A stretch of 64,000 bases of DNA from Actinacidiphila guanduensis (GCF_900103985.1 NZ_FNIE01000002.1:434001-498000), one strand, 5' to 3'. Positions 8,358 through 17,386 are shown, counted from the first letter of the stretch. Translations and numbers: made by a program. The notes: a model not told the origin generated them from the sequence alone.

Positions 8358-11300
8358 ATGGGCGTCGAGGACGGCACCTACGGGATCCTGCGGGCGCGGC
8401 TCGTGGAACGTGCCGGGGAACTGGAGCGGCGGGCCCAGGAGTTGAACGCGCGCCGCCAGGAGGCGTTCGGCTCGCGCCCCCTGGCGCTGGCCGGCTCGGC
8501 GCGGCTGCGCACCGCGGGCGCGGGCACCGCCTGCGGCCTCGTCGCCGTCCGCCCCGACGTCCTGCTGCTCGGCACCACCGCGCCGGACCTCGGTGCGGGG
8601 CTGCTGTCCCTGCACGCCCTGGACGGCACCGCGCTGGACCAGGACGCGGTGCCCGGCCTGCTGGACGACGAGCGGTTCCACCGCGACCTGGCCGAACTGC
8701 TGCGCTACTACCGTGAGGCCCGCCTCGCCGACCTGGTGCGCACCCCGGCCGGGCGGCTGCTCGCGGTGTTCCGCACCGGGGACAACGAGGGCGACCAGCG
8801 GGTCCTCAGCTGGCAGACCGGGCCCGACCGGTTCGAGTACCTGGGCAACCACGGCGAGCGCGACCTGCCGCAGCCGCCCGTCCACGAACTGGCCTGGACG
8901 ACGACCGGGCGCGAGCACCACGACCGCGGCCGGATCAGGATCGAGACGGGCGGGGGGAGCGAGGGCGGTACTGTCGCGGTCACCGTCGCCACCACCGGCG
9001 GCGCCCTCACCGTACGGGCCCTGCCCGGCGACCGGCTGCTCCACGAGGAGCCGGTGGACGAGCCGCTGCAGAGCCTGGCCGACGCCGCGGTCGCCTACGC
9101 GCAGGCCGGCCCGCTGCTGGTGGTGCGGGTGCGCCCGTACAACGAGCCGGCCGACCGCTACCTCGTCGTCAACACCCGCACCGGGACCGTCCGCCGGCAG
9201 GACTCGCTGTCCTTGGGCGCGCGGCTGCTCCCCGCCGAGCAGGGACTGCTCTTCCCGCGCGGCTACGAACTGGCCGACGGCACCCACCGCACGTTCCGCG
9301 TCGAGGGCGACGGGGGCTCCGGCGTGCTGCGCTTCGCGCACGTGCTCCCCTCGCCCAACGGCGAGGACCTGCTCTACGTCCTGCACCGCCCCGACCGCGC
9401 CCAAGTGCTGCTGCTGCCCTGGAACACCGTGCGCCGTGAGGCGGCCGCCGCTCTGCAGGGGGCCGCGCACACCGTGCTCCCCGACGGCACGCTGGTGCTG
9501 CTCAAACCGGACCGCGAGCCGGTCCACGCGCACGAACTCCAGCTGTGGCAGACGCCGTTCCAGTCCGCCGACCACGCCGCCGCCCAGCCGGTCGGCGACG
9601 GCCCGCTGGCCCGGATCGGCAACGCCGACCTGGTCCGCGGCATCGCCGACTGCCTGGACGTCGTCCGCACGGCCGGCGCCGCCCCGGGCGGGCAGCCCGC
9701 CGCGACCCCCGAACTCGTCCTGGACGCCTGCGCCAAAGCGGCCGACCGCCACTACTGGCTCGCCGAGGCCGGCCTGCTCGACGTGCTCGGCGAACTGCGG
9801 GACGCCGCCGAGCAGATGCTCGCCGAGCAGGCCCGGATCAGGGGCCTGGCCGCCCACGCCGCCGAGGCGCTGGACCGGGCCCGCGAGGAGGCCGCCGCGC
9901 TGATCCGCCGCTCGCACGGCGAGCCACCCGAGGACACCGAGGCGTGGACGGACCTGCTCGCCGAGCTGCGCCGGGCCCAGGGCCGCGCCCGTACCCTGCG
10001 GGAGCTGCCGCAACTGGACCTGGCGGCACTGGAGCAGGTCGAGTCGGAGCTGGCGGCCGAGCTCTCCTCGGCCACCGGGCGCGCTTTCGCCTTCTTCGCC
10101 GGCCCCGACGCCTTCGCCGCCCCGCTCGCGGCCGCGCAGGAAGCCGCAGAGGACGCCGGGAGCGTCGCCACCGCGGCCGAGGCCGACCGGCTGGCCGACC
10201 GGCTCGCGCAGCGGGCGGACGCCCTGATGACCGTGACCGACCTGGTCACCGGCGCCGTCGCCGCCGACCCGGCGCTGGGCACCGCCGTCCTCCTGGCCAT
10301 CGGCGAGGTCCTGGCGGCCGTCAACCGGGCCCGCGCGATCCTGGCGGGCCGCCGCCGCACCCTGCTCGACGCCGAGCACCGCGCGGCCCACGCCGCGGAG
10401 TCCGCCCTGCTCGTCCAGGCCACCGCCGCCGCCCTGGCCGCCGCGGACACCCCGGCGGCCTGCGACGACCACCTCGCCCGGCTGCTGCTGCGGGTGGACG
10501 CCTTGGAGGCCCGCTTCGCCGAGGCCGAGGATCTCGCCGCCGACCTCGCCGTGCGCCGCGAGGAGATCCGGCAGTCCTTCACCGCCCGCCGCCAGACCCT
10601 GCTGGACGAGGCCGCGGCCCGCGCCGACCGCGTCGCGGCCGCCGCCCGGCGCGCCCTGGACACCCTGCGCCGCCGGCTCGCCGCCCTACCGGCGGCCGCC
10701 GACATCCACGCCGCCGAGGCCGCCGACCCGATGGCGGTACGGGTGCGCGCCGCCGCCGAGGAACTGCGCGGCCTCGACGACCGGGTGCGCGCCCAGGAGC
10801 TGGAGGACGGGCTGCGCGGCGCCGTCCGCACTGCGCTGCGCGACCTGCGCGACCGCACCGACCTCTCCGACGACGGCGGCGCCACCGTCCGGCTGGGCCG
10901 GCACCGCTTCGCCGTCCGCCGCGAAGGCGTCGAGCTGACCCTGCGGCCCGAAGGCGGCCGGCTCGCCTTCCTCGTCACCAGCACCGCCTACCGCCGCCCG
11001 GCCCACCTGCCCGAACTGCCGGCCGACGCCGAGTTCTGGACCCAGCCGCTGGTCAGCGAGTCACCGGCGCTCTACCGGGCGGAATACCTCGCCGCCGCGC
11101 TGCTGCCGGGGACGGCACCGGGGGAGGGGACCGGCGGCACGCGCCGGGACCTGCCGCCCGGGCTCGCCAATGGGGCCCTGCCCGCCCACGACGCCGTGCT
11201 CGACCACGGTGTTCCGCTCGACCACGACCTTCTGCTCGACCACGTCCGCCGCGCCGCCGAGCGCGCCTACGACGAGGGGTACGAGCGCGGGGTGCACGAC

Positions 11301-13466
11301 CACGACGCCGCCCTCATCCTCGGTGCCCTGCTGCGGCTGCGGGCCGGCGCCGGGCTGCTGGAGCACCCCGCTGGCGTACGGGCGGCGGCCCAGCTGTTCT
11401 GGGCGCATGGCACCGACGAGGCCCGGCGGGCGGCCTGGCAGCGCCGCGCCCGCTCGCTCGCCCTGGCCCGCGCCCGCTTCGGGCCCGGCGGAACGGCGCT
11501 CGCCGACCTCGCGGCCGAACTGTCCGGCGCCGTCGAGGAGTTCCTGACCTCGGCGGGCCTGCCCCGGCCGCCGCGGGCGGGCGGCTACCTGACCGCCCAA
11601 CTCGCCGACACCCGCGAGGGGTTCGCCGCCGGCACCGCCGCCCGCACGCTGCTGGACGGCTTCCTGCACACCGACGCGGCCCCCGAACTCCTCGCCGACC
11701 TCAAGGCGCTCGGCCCGGACCTGCCCGCCCGGCACCAGCTCGCAACGGCCTGGCTGGCCGCGTACGCGGGGAGCCGGGCGGACGGCGAGGGCGGTGCGGA
11801 CGGCCGTGTCGGGGGCGGCGTGGGCCTCGGGGGCGGGGCGGAGGGCGGGCGCTCTGCCCCGGCCGGAGTCGGAGTCGGGGCCGAGGGCGCGAGCCCTGCC
11901 GGGGCTGGCCCTTCGGCGGGTGGCCCCCAGGGCGCTGACGCGGGCCTCGCCGAAACGGCCGCCACCGAACGTGCCACCGCGGGCCTCGCAGGGGCGGCCG
12001 CCGAGGGCCCCACCGCGGGCTTGTCGGAAGGAGTCGCGGCAGCCGTCACCGAAGCCGTCGCCCACCTGTGCGCGCCGGACCTGCCGCGGTACGCGATCAC
12101 CGCCCCCGTCGCCGAGACTGTCACCGGCCTGCTCGGCGACCACCCCCGCGTCCGAGCCGGCCAGTTGACCGTACGCATCGACGAACTGCCGTACCGGGCG
12201 CGGGCGTTCCGCGAGGAGCGGGCGCCGGCCTTCCGCGCCTTCCAGCGGCGGCGGGCCCAGGCGCTCGACGCCGAACGGGAGCGGCTGCGCCTCGCCGAGC
12301 ACCGCCCGCGCCCGCTCGACGGCTTCGTGCGCAACCAGCTCATCGACCAGGTCTACCTGCCGCTCGTCGGCGACGCCCTGGCCAAGCAGCTCGGCACCGC
12401 GGACACCGCCGCGAGCACCGACCGCAGCGGCCTGTTGCTGCTCCTGTCCCCGCCCGGCTACGGCAAGACCACGCTGCTGGAGTACATCGCCGACCGCCTC
12501 GGTCTGCTCATGGTCCGCGCGGACGGCCCGGCACTCGGCGCGGGGACCACCTCACTCGACCCCGACCGGGCGCCCGACGCCGCGGCCCGGCGCGAGGTCG
12601 AGAAGATCGTGTTCGCCCTGGAGGCCGGCAGCAATGTGCTGCTGCACGTGGACGACATCCAGCACGTCTCGGCCGAACTCCTCCAGCGATTCATCCCGCT
12701 GTGCGACGCGCAACGCCGCATCGAGGCGGTCAGCGACGGCGTGGCCCGCAGCTTCGACCTGCGCGGCCGCCGGTTCGCGGTGTGCCTGTCCGGCAACCCG
12801 TACACCGCGAGCGGGCAGCGCTTCGCCGTCCCGGACATGCTCGCCAACCGCGCCGACGTGTGGAACCTCGGCGAAGTGCTCACCGCCCACCAGGACCTCT
12901 TCGCGCTCTCCTTCCTGGAGAACACGCTCGCGGCCAACCCGGTGCTCGCGCCGCTCGCCGGCGCCGACCCGGCCGACCTGCGCCTGCTGGTCGCCCTCGC
13001 CGACGGCGACCCCGCCGCGCAGCCCGACCGGCTCAGCCGCCCGGTACCGGAGCTGGACCGGGCCGTGGCCGCGCTCGCCCGGCTCCGCCGCGTCCAGCGC
13101 ACCGTCCTCGCCGTCAACGGCGCCTACATCGCCTCCGCCGCGCAGGAGGACGCCGACCGCACCGAGCCCCCGTTCCTGCTCCAGGGCTCCTACCGCACCA
13201 TGGCGCGGCTGGCCGCCCGGATCGACCCGGCGCAGAGCGCGGCCGACGTCGAGGCCCTGATCGACGACCACTACCTCGCCGAGGCCCGCACCCTCGGCAG
13301 CACCGCGGAGGCCAACCTGCTCAAACTTGCCCTGCTGCGCGGCCGCGCCACCCCCGAACAGGCCGCCCGCTGGCGCGTGTTGTGCGCGGGCTACGGCGCC
13401 GGGCGCGCGTCCTCGTCCAGCCAGCCCAGCAGCCTCGCGCCGAACACCGCCGTCTCCAGGGTGTAG
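8358..13466 (+). CDS. Giant AAA ATPase (annotated family: DNA repair ATPase, DUF3686-like)
   Basis: A 1702-aa cytoplasmic protein. The N-terminal third resembles a beta-rich/propeller-like region, followed by long helical coiled-coil segments (residues about 450-850). The C-terminus is an AAA+ domain with Walker A PPGYGKTT (Lys1370) and a Walker B-like VLLHVDDIQH. An Ala/Gly-rich insert with degenerate repeats occupies about residues 1137-1231. From memory, relatives are called DNA repair ATPase and occur with flotillin, NfeD/OB-fold and PspA-type membrane-stress genes; the context here agrees. The ATG at 8358 is preferred to the GTG at 8355 because GGGGA sits 7 nt upstream. Its 3' end overlaps the convergent PucR gene by 76 nt. 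The molecular function is unproven. Confidence 0.82.
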   Translation: MGVEDGTYGILRARLVERAGELERRAQELNARRQEAFGSRPLALAGSARLRTAGAGTACGLVAVRPDVLLLGTTAPDLGAGLLSLHALDGTALDQDAVPGLLDDERFHRDLAELLRYYREARLADLVRTPAGRLLAVFRTGDNEGDQRVLSWQTGPDRFEYLGNHGERDLPQPPVHELAWTTTGREHHDRGRIRIETGGGSEGGTVAVTVATTGGALTVRALPGDRLLHEEPVDEPLQSLADAAVAYAQAGPLLVVRVRPYNEPADRYLVVNTRTGTVRRQDSLSLGARLLPAEQGLLFPRGYELADGTHRTFRVEGDGGSGVLRFAHVLPSPNGEDLLYVLHRPDRAQVLLLPWNTVRREAAAALQGAAHTVLPDGTLVLLKPDREPVHAHELQLWQTPFQSADHAAAQPVGDGPLARIGNADLVRGIADCLDVVRTAGAAPGGQPAATPELVLDACAKAADRHYWLAEAGLLDVLGELRDAAEQMLAEQARIRGLAAHAAEALDRAREEAAALIRRSHGEPPEDTEAWTDLLAELRRAQGRARTLRELPQLDLAALEQVESELAAELSSATGRAFAFFAGPDAFAAPLAAAQEAAEDAGSVATAAEADRLADRLAQRADALMTVTDLVTGAVAADPALGTAVLLAIGEVLAAVNRARAILAGRRRTLLDAEHRAAHAAESALLVQATAAALAAADTPAACDDHLARLLLRVDALEARFAEAEDLAADLAVRREEIRQSFTARRQTLLDEAAARADRVAAAARRALDTLRRRLAALPAAADIHAAEAADPMAVRVRAAAEELRGLDDRVRAQELEDGLRGAVRTALRDLRDRTDLSDDGGATVRLGRHRFAVRREGVELTLRPEGGRLAFLVTSTAYRRPAHLPELPADAEFWTQPLVSESPALYRAEYLAAALLPGTAPGEGTGGTRRDLPPGLANGALPAHDAVLDHGVPLDHDLLLDHVRRAAERAYDEGYERGVHDHDAALILGALLRLRAGAGLLEHPAGVRAAAQLFWAHGTDEARRAAWQRRARSLALARARFGPGGTALADLAAELSGAVEEFLTSAGLPRPPRAGGYLTAQLADTREGFAAGTAARTLLDGFLHTDAAPELLADLKALGPDLPARHQLATAWLAAYAGSRADGEGGADGRVGGGVGLGGGAEGGRSAPAGVGVGAEGASPAGAGPSAGGPQGADAGLAETAATERATAGLAGAAAEGPTAGLSEGVAAAVTEAVAHLCAPDLPRYAITAPVAETVTGLLGDHPRVRAGQLTVRIDELPYRARAFREERAPAFRAFQRRRAQALDAERERLRLAEHRPRPLDGFVRNQLIDQVYLPLVGDALAKQLGTADTAASTDRSGLLLLLSPPGYGKTTLLEYIADRLGLLMVRADGPALGAGTTSLDPDRAPDAAARREVEKIVFALEAGSNVLLHVDDIQHVSAELLQRFIPLCDAQRRIEAVSDGVARSFDLRGRRFAVCLSGNPYTASGQRFAVPDMLANRADVWNLGEVLTAHQDLFALSFLENTLAANPVLAPLAGADPADLRLLVALADGDPAAQPDRLSRPVPELDRAVAALARLRRVQRTVLAVNGAYIASAAQEDADRTEPPFLLQGSYRTMARLAARIDPAQSAADVEALIDDHYLAEARTLGSTAEANLLKLALLRGRATPEQAARWRVLCAGYGAGRASSSSQPSSLAPNTAVSRV

Positions 13467-14455
13467 CGCTGGAGCGCGTCGTCCGGGTCCAGGCCGGTGA
13501 GCCGGACGATGCGCGCGACGCGGTAGGCCAGCGCCCGCACGCTCAGCCCCAGCCGCCGTGCCGCCTCCGCCGACACGTAGCGTGCGTCGGCGTACGCGGT
13601 CAGCGTCTCCAGCAGCGGCCCGGCGCCGCCGCGGGCGTTCTGCAGCGGTCCGAGGACGCTGCGCACCAGCTCCTCCAGCGCGTCGCGGTCGCGCAGCAGC
13701 ACCGGCAGCACCAGCAGGTCCGCCGCGTGCAGCAGCCGCCCCTGCAGGCCGAGTTGGTCCGCCTGCTCCAGGGCCGAGCGCGCCTCCTCGTAGGAGCGCA
13801 CGACACCGCCGGGGCCGCTGTGCGGGCGGCCCACCACGATCCGGCGCTCCTGGGTGAGTTCGGCGAACGCCTTGACCGCCGCGTCCTCGCCGGGCCCGGA
13901 GGGCACGATGCACACCAGGCGCCCGTGCTTGACCGCCAGCAGCACCTCCTGCTCGCCGAAGCGGCCGAGCAACTGCCGCTCCAGCGCGCGGACCAAGGGG
14001 TCGTCCAGGTCGTAGCCGTCGCCCTCGGCGACCGCGACCACGTGCGCGCAGGCCAGGTTGAGTCCGAAGCGCTCGGCGTGCTCGGCCAGCCGCCCCAGGT
14101 CGCTGCGGCTGCTCAGCAGGTCGGCGACGAACTCGCGGCGTCCGGTCTCCTCGCGCCGCAGCCGCTCGCGGTAGGCCCGGCTGTGGCCCTCGGCGAGCGC
14201 GGCGACCGCCGCGCGCAGGGCGGCGATCGAGGCCGCGTCCACCGGCTCGCCCGCCCAGACGCGGCCCGCGGCGGCCAGCTTCTCGTCGATCAGCTCGGCC
14301 AGGCCGCGGCCGTGCTCGGCGGCCTGATCGCCGTAGTCGCGCAGCGCGTCCAGCTCCTCGCGCCGCAGCCGCCGACCGCTGCGCGCCACCTCCTCCAGCG
14401 ACCGCCGCCAGGCACCGTCCCCGCCCGCGTCCGCCTCAGTTCCGACGGTCGTCAA
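13391..14455 (-). CDS. PucR family transcriptional regulator
   Basis: About 354 aa. The C-terminal HTH_30/PucR domain is clear (DARYVSAEAARRLGLSVRAL through ARIVRLTGLDPDD). A GGDEF-like/CdaR middle domain precedes it, and the N-terminus is helical. PucR/CdaR regulators usually respond to small metabolites (purines, sugar acids). The start is a TTG at 14453-14455 with GGGGGAGG 9 nt upstream; an in-frame start at 14599 would add an Arg-rich segment that looks non-coding. The gene converges on the giant ATPase and overlaps its last 25 codons. It may act as a local regulator of the flotillin operon, but nothing in the sequence proves that. Confidence 0.82.
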   Translation of the reverse strand: MTTVGTEADAGGDGAWRRSLEEVARSGRRLRREELDALRDYGDQAAEHGRGLAELIDEKLAAAGRVWAGEPVDAASIAALRAAVAALAEGHSRAYRERLRREETGRREFVADLLSSRSDLGRLAEHAERFGLNLACAHVVAVAEGDGYDLDDPLVRALERQLLGRFGEQEVLLAVKHGRLVCIVPSGPGEDAAVKAFAELTQERRIVVGRPHSGPGGVVRSYEEARSALEQADQLGLQGRLLHAADLLVLPVLLRDRDALEELVRSVLGPLQNARGGAGPLLETLTAYADARYVSAEAARRLGLSVRALAYRVARIVRLTGLDPDDALQRYTLETAVFGARLLGWLDEDARPAP

Positions 14456-14583
14456 CTCCCGCGTCCTCCCCCGACGTACACCGGCGCACCTGCCTCCGGC
14501 GGCAGGACGGCGAACGGCACCCCGTAGACGCGGGTCCGCCCGCCGAACAGGTAATGGGAGACCGTCGCGGCCCGCGCTGTCAA
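14452..14583 (-). CDS. Possible small peptide gene upstream of the PucR regulator
   Basis: A 43-codon frame starting at TTG (14581-14583). It ends in a TGA that overlaps the TTG start of the PucR gene, a stop/start overlap typical of translational coupling. The peptide contains HYLFGGRTRVYGV and is Gly/Val/Tyr-rich, with a less Arg/Ala-biased composition than random frames here. The ribosome binding site is weak (AGG close to the TTG). I recognise no family. It could be a real leader or micro-protein, or chance. Confidence 0.22.
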   Translation of the reverse strand: MTARAATVSHYLFGGRTRVYGVPFAVLPPEAGAPVYVGGGRGS

Positions 14584-14701
14584 GTCCCTGGCGGAACACC
14601 GCCGACGGCCCGAAAGGTCCGGCCCGGTGTGGCGGGAACCGGACGCGGAAAGGACGGGACAGGGACGCGAACAGGACGGGGGGACAGGAAAGAACCGGAA
14701 A

Positions 14702-14717
14702 TCTGGTCTAGTCCTCT
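14702..14717 (+). promoter_or_regulatory. DasR-like operator (dre) before chitinase 1
   Basis: The sequence TCTGGTCTAGTCCTCT resembles the DasR consensus ACTGGTCTAGACCAGT, with an intact TGGTCTAG core and CC in the right place. It overlaps by one base a -35-like TTGACG at 14717-14722, and the chitinase start is 90 nt downstream. A 12-bp palindrome TGGTACGTACCA follows at 14743-14754. DasR represses chitinase genes in streptomycetes until N-acetylglucosamine-derived sugar phosphates release it. Confidence 0.62.
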
Positions 14718-14806
14718 TGACGAGGTGGGCCTGCGCGCTGTTTGGTACGTACCAACTCAGGCCAGAAAACGCACTCCCCCCACCACTTCTCGCTCGAGGG
14801 GCTTCC

Positions 14807-16057
14807 ATGCGCCTTGCGACATGGGCGGCTTCGGCCGCCGCACTCACCCTCGCGACCGCCGGTGCGGTCGTCGCCCTGGCCCCCGCCGGCAATGCCGCGG
14901 CGACCAACGTCTACTCCGTCGCTCCCTACGTCGACATGTCGAACAGCCAGGAAGGGCTGCTCGACACCGCCATCACCGGACACGGGCTCAAGGCGTACAC
15001 CGCGGCCTTCGTGCTCGGTTCGGGCTGCAACCAGATCTGGGGGGACACCCTCCCGATCGGCGCCGACTCCTTCACCGACCCGCTGATCGCCAAGGCGAAG
15101 TCCGAGGGCGCCTCGGTGATCATCTCCTCCGGCGGCGCCAGCGGCCTGCCGCTCGCCTGGACCTGCAGCAACCAGAGCTCGATCGACGCCGGCTACCAGG
15201 CACTCATCAACGACTACGGCGTCACCCAGCTGGACTTCGACATCGAGGGCGCCGCCATCGCGGACACCGGCGCGGCCGCCCGCCAGATGCAGGCGATGAA
15301 GGACCTCAAGGCGTCCAACCCCAACCTGAAGTTCTCCGTCACCCTGCCGGTGCTGGCCAGCGGCCTGACCGGCGACGGCGTCAACATCATCAAGGCCGCC
15401 AAGACCGCGGGCGTCAAGATCGACGTGGTCAACATCATGACCATGGACTTCTACTCGGGCACCGGCACCGAGATGGGCCAGGGCTCGGTCTCGGCCGCGC
15501 AGGCCACCCTCGCCCAGATGCAGTCCGTGGACTCCTCCTACTCCTACGCCAATCTCGGCATCACCCCGATGATCGGCAAGAACGACGACGGGTCCACCTT
15601 CACCCTGGCCGACGCCCAGACGGTGGAGAGCTTCGCCGCCCAGCACGGCGTCGGGCGGCTGGCGTTCTGGGCCGTCACCCGCGACCAGCAGTGCGGCGGC
15701 AGCGCCAACTCCCTGCCCACGTGCAGCGAGATCAGCCAGAGCCCGCTGGCCTTCACCGACGCCTTCCAGCAGTACGCGGGCGGCTCCGGCGGCACCTCGG
15801 GCGGCACGACGGGTGGGACGACCACCGGCGGCACCACCACCGGCGGTACGACGACGGGCGGTTCGACCACCGGCGGCTCCACGACCGGCGGCACCGGCAC
15901 CTGCACCACGGCCTCCTGGAGCTCCTCGCAGATCTACGTGGGCGGCGACAAGGTCTCGTGGAAGGGCCACACCTGGCAGGCCAAGTGGTGGACCCAGGGC
16001 GAGGAGCCGGGCACCACGGGCCAATGGGGCGTGTGGCAGGACCTCGGCGCCTGCTGA
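14807..16057 (+). CDS. Secreted GH18 chitinase with C-terminal chitin-binding domain
   Basis: A 416-aa protein. A signal peptide (MRLATWAASAAALTL to NAAA) is followed by a GH18 barrel with the DxDxE catalytic signature at D143-F-D145-I-E147. A Gly/Thr linker of nine GGT-type repeats (about residues 325-365) leads to a compact CBM5/12-type domain containing WSSSQIYVGGDKVSWKGH and aromatic residues that pack on chitin. The enzyme should hydrolyse beta-1,4-GlcNAc chains outside the cell. ATG 14807 has GAGGGG 6 nt upstream. A DasR-like site lies upstream, and a strong hairpin follows the stop. The mature C-terminus ends in Cys, as in related chitin-binding domains. Confidence 0.93.
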   Translation: MRLATWAASAAALTLATAGAVVALAPAGNAAATNVYSVAPYVDMSNSQEGLLDTAITGHGLKAYTAAFVLGSGCNQIWGDTLPIGADSFTDPLIAKAKSEGASVIISSGGASGLPLAWTCSNQSSIDAGYQALINDYGVTQLDFDIEGAAIADTGAAARQMQAMKDLKASNPNLKFSVTLPVLASGLTGDGVNIIKAAKTAGVKIDVVNIMTMDFYSGTGTEMGQGSVSAAQATLAQMQSVDSSYSYANLGITPMIGKNDDGSTFTLADAQTVESFAAQHGVGRLAFWAVTRDQQCGGSANSLPTCSEISQSPLAFTDAFQQYAGGSGGTSGGTTGGTTTGGTTTGGTTTGGSTTGGSTTGGTGTCTTASWSSSQIYVGGDKVSWKGHTWQAKWWTQGEEPGTTGQWGVWQDLGAC

Positions 16058-16079
16058 CCTCCCGGCACCCTTCATCCCC

Positions 16080-16125
16080 ACGCGTACGGCCCGACCCGGC
16101 ACCCGCCGGGCCGGGCCGTACGCGT
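16080..16125 (+). terminator. Hairpin terminator after chitinase 1
   Basis: Two 21-nt arms (16080-16100 and 16105-16125) beginning ACGCGTACGGCCCG pair almost perfectly around a 4-nt loop, starting 23 nt after the chitinase stop codon. Stem length and position indicate a factor-independent terminator. Confidence 0.8.
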
Positions 16126-16160
16126 GATCCCGCGTGTTCCCCGGGGGGTCAGTACCCGGG

Positions 16161-16440
16161 TCAATACCGGGGGAAGGGGCCCCACTGCTTGATGGCGAAG
16201 CCGCTGCCGGCGTGCTCGATCTCCAGGGCGGTGCGGCCGCTGAAGTGGGCGGGGAGCAGCAGGGCCTTGTTGTCGGCGGCCCAGGTGAGCAGGCGCAGGC
16301 GGGTGGCGCGGGAGCCGGCCGGGTCCAGGTCGAAGCAGCTGTTGTGGCCGGGGTGGGTGATCTGCAGGGGCGTGTGCAGGATGTCGCCCGCGAACAGGGC
16401 CTGTTCGCCGCGGGAGTCGAGCGTGATCACGGCGGCGCCG
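16161..16440 (-). pseudogene. 3' remnant of an MBL-fold metallohydrolase gene
   Basis: The last ~93 codons of a metallo-beta-lactamase-fold hydrolase survive: GEQALFAGDILHTP, HPGHNSCFDLDP, ATRLRLLTWAADNKALLLPA and HFSG, with GDILH and the late His of PAHFSG matching metal-ligand positions. The N-terminal HxHxDH part of the domain is absent. Immediately upstream in reading direction (16430-16440) the frame changes abruptly into an unrelated gene fragment, so a deletion has joined two genes. The stop is the TGA complement at 16161-16163. It is not expected to be functional. Confidence 0.75.
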
Positions 16441-16792
16441 GGAGGGTGGCGAGGACGCGGACGGCGCCGGTGCGGGTGATCTCGGCGAGTTGGCGGGCGG
16501 CGGCGAAGGTGACGTAGGCGTCGCCTTTCGGGGTCAGGGCGATGTTCTCGGGCGTCTGGCCTGTGGCGAGGTCGAAGTGGTCGGCGATCCTGGGGGTGGT
16601 GAGGTTGGGGGCGCTCGGGGTGGATGCGGGCGCGGCGGTGGGGATGTGTGCGGGGGTGGGCGAGGCCGCGGCGCCGGCGGGCGCGGGTGCGATGGGGACG
16701 GGCCCTGCGGCCGAGGCCGCGGTGGGGGCGAGGGCCGTGGCGGTGGCCGCGACGAGGAGGCCCGCGGTGAGGGCGGAGCGGAAAAGCCGCAC
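16427..16792 (-). pseudogene. 5' remnant of a secreted SMP-30/NHL-type beta-propeller gene
   Basis: The frame starts at GTG 16790-16792 with GGAG 6 nt upstream, giving a good signal peptide (MRLFRSALTAGLLVAATATA, then an Ala/Pro-rich spacer) and the first propeller blade (HFDLATGQTPENIALTPKG, then DAYVTFAAARQLAEI). It stops after LATLPAPP, at the point where sequence from an MBL hydrolase gene begins in another frame. Full-length relatives continue for about 250 further residues. Promoter and signal peptide are intact, so a truncated ~121-aa exported product could still be made. Confidence 0.72.
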
Positions 16793-16843
16793 AATTGCTC
16801 CTGTTCCGGTATATGTTCGGGTGTTTTCGGGCATGCGGCAGCG

Positions 16844-17386
16844 TCACGCCGACACGTGCGGGTTCGAAGGGGGGCACGCCAGGGGCGTTGCCGCGTGCGG
16901 ACGGCCAGCCGTTAAGGGGGCCGCCGTCGTACGGTGCCGAGTGCGGGGTGTTACGTCCCGCGCGGGTCGGTCCTGGCCGACGCGGGACCTCGTCCGTACC
17001 GGTTCGGTGAAGTCGCCCGTCCTCGCGGTGAGTTGGGCGAGCAGGGTCAGTGCGGCCCGGGCGGGGGAGCCCGGTGCGGTGGCGGCGGCCACCACGACCG
17101 GGCCCGGGCCGTGGCTCAGGGACTGCTGGGTCACGATCAGCGCACCCACCAGCGGATGGCGCATCTCGTACGGGGCGACCGTGCACGCCGTGATCCGGTG
17201 GTCGGCCCACATTGCGGCGAACTCCCCGCTCTTGGCGGACAGTTCGCCCACCAGCGCGTGCAGGGCGGTGTCCTCCGGGTGCCGGCCGGCGACCAGGCGG
17301 AGGTTCCCGACCACCGCCCTGGCCTTGCTCGGCCAGTCCGCGTAGAGCGCGCGGACGTGCGAGTCGAGGAAGACCAGGCGGGCCAT
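16844..17386 (-). pseudogene. N-terminally truncated MmyB-type HTH regulator
   Basis: The frame begins ARLVFLDSHVRALYADWPSK, followed by RLVAGRHPEDTALHALVGEL, SGEFAAMWADHRI and YEMRHPLVGALIV. This is the MmyB-like ligand-binding domain found C-terminal to an XRE HTH in actinomycete regulators. The HTH half (about 100 residues) is missing: upstream of the in-frame ATG at 17386 there is no HTH-like sequence. The last ~60 residues are Arg/Thr-rich and unlike the family, so the 3' end may be eroded too. A remnant is more likely than a functional short protein. Confidence 0.65.

Noticed and set aside
12068..14527. Long plus-strand frame of 819 codons across the ATPase 3' end and PucR gene
   Set aside because: It is a shadow of the ATPase in another frame and then antisense to PucR; composition is Arg/Pro/Ala-rich and no domain is visible.
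15807..15900. Short regular repeats that could suggest a CRISPR-like array
   Set aside because: They encode the in-frame Gly/Thr linker of chitinase 1; there are no unique spacers.
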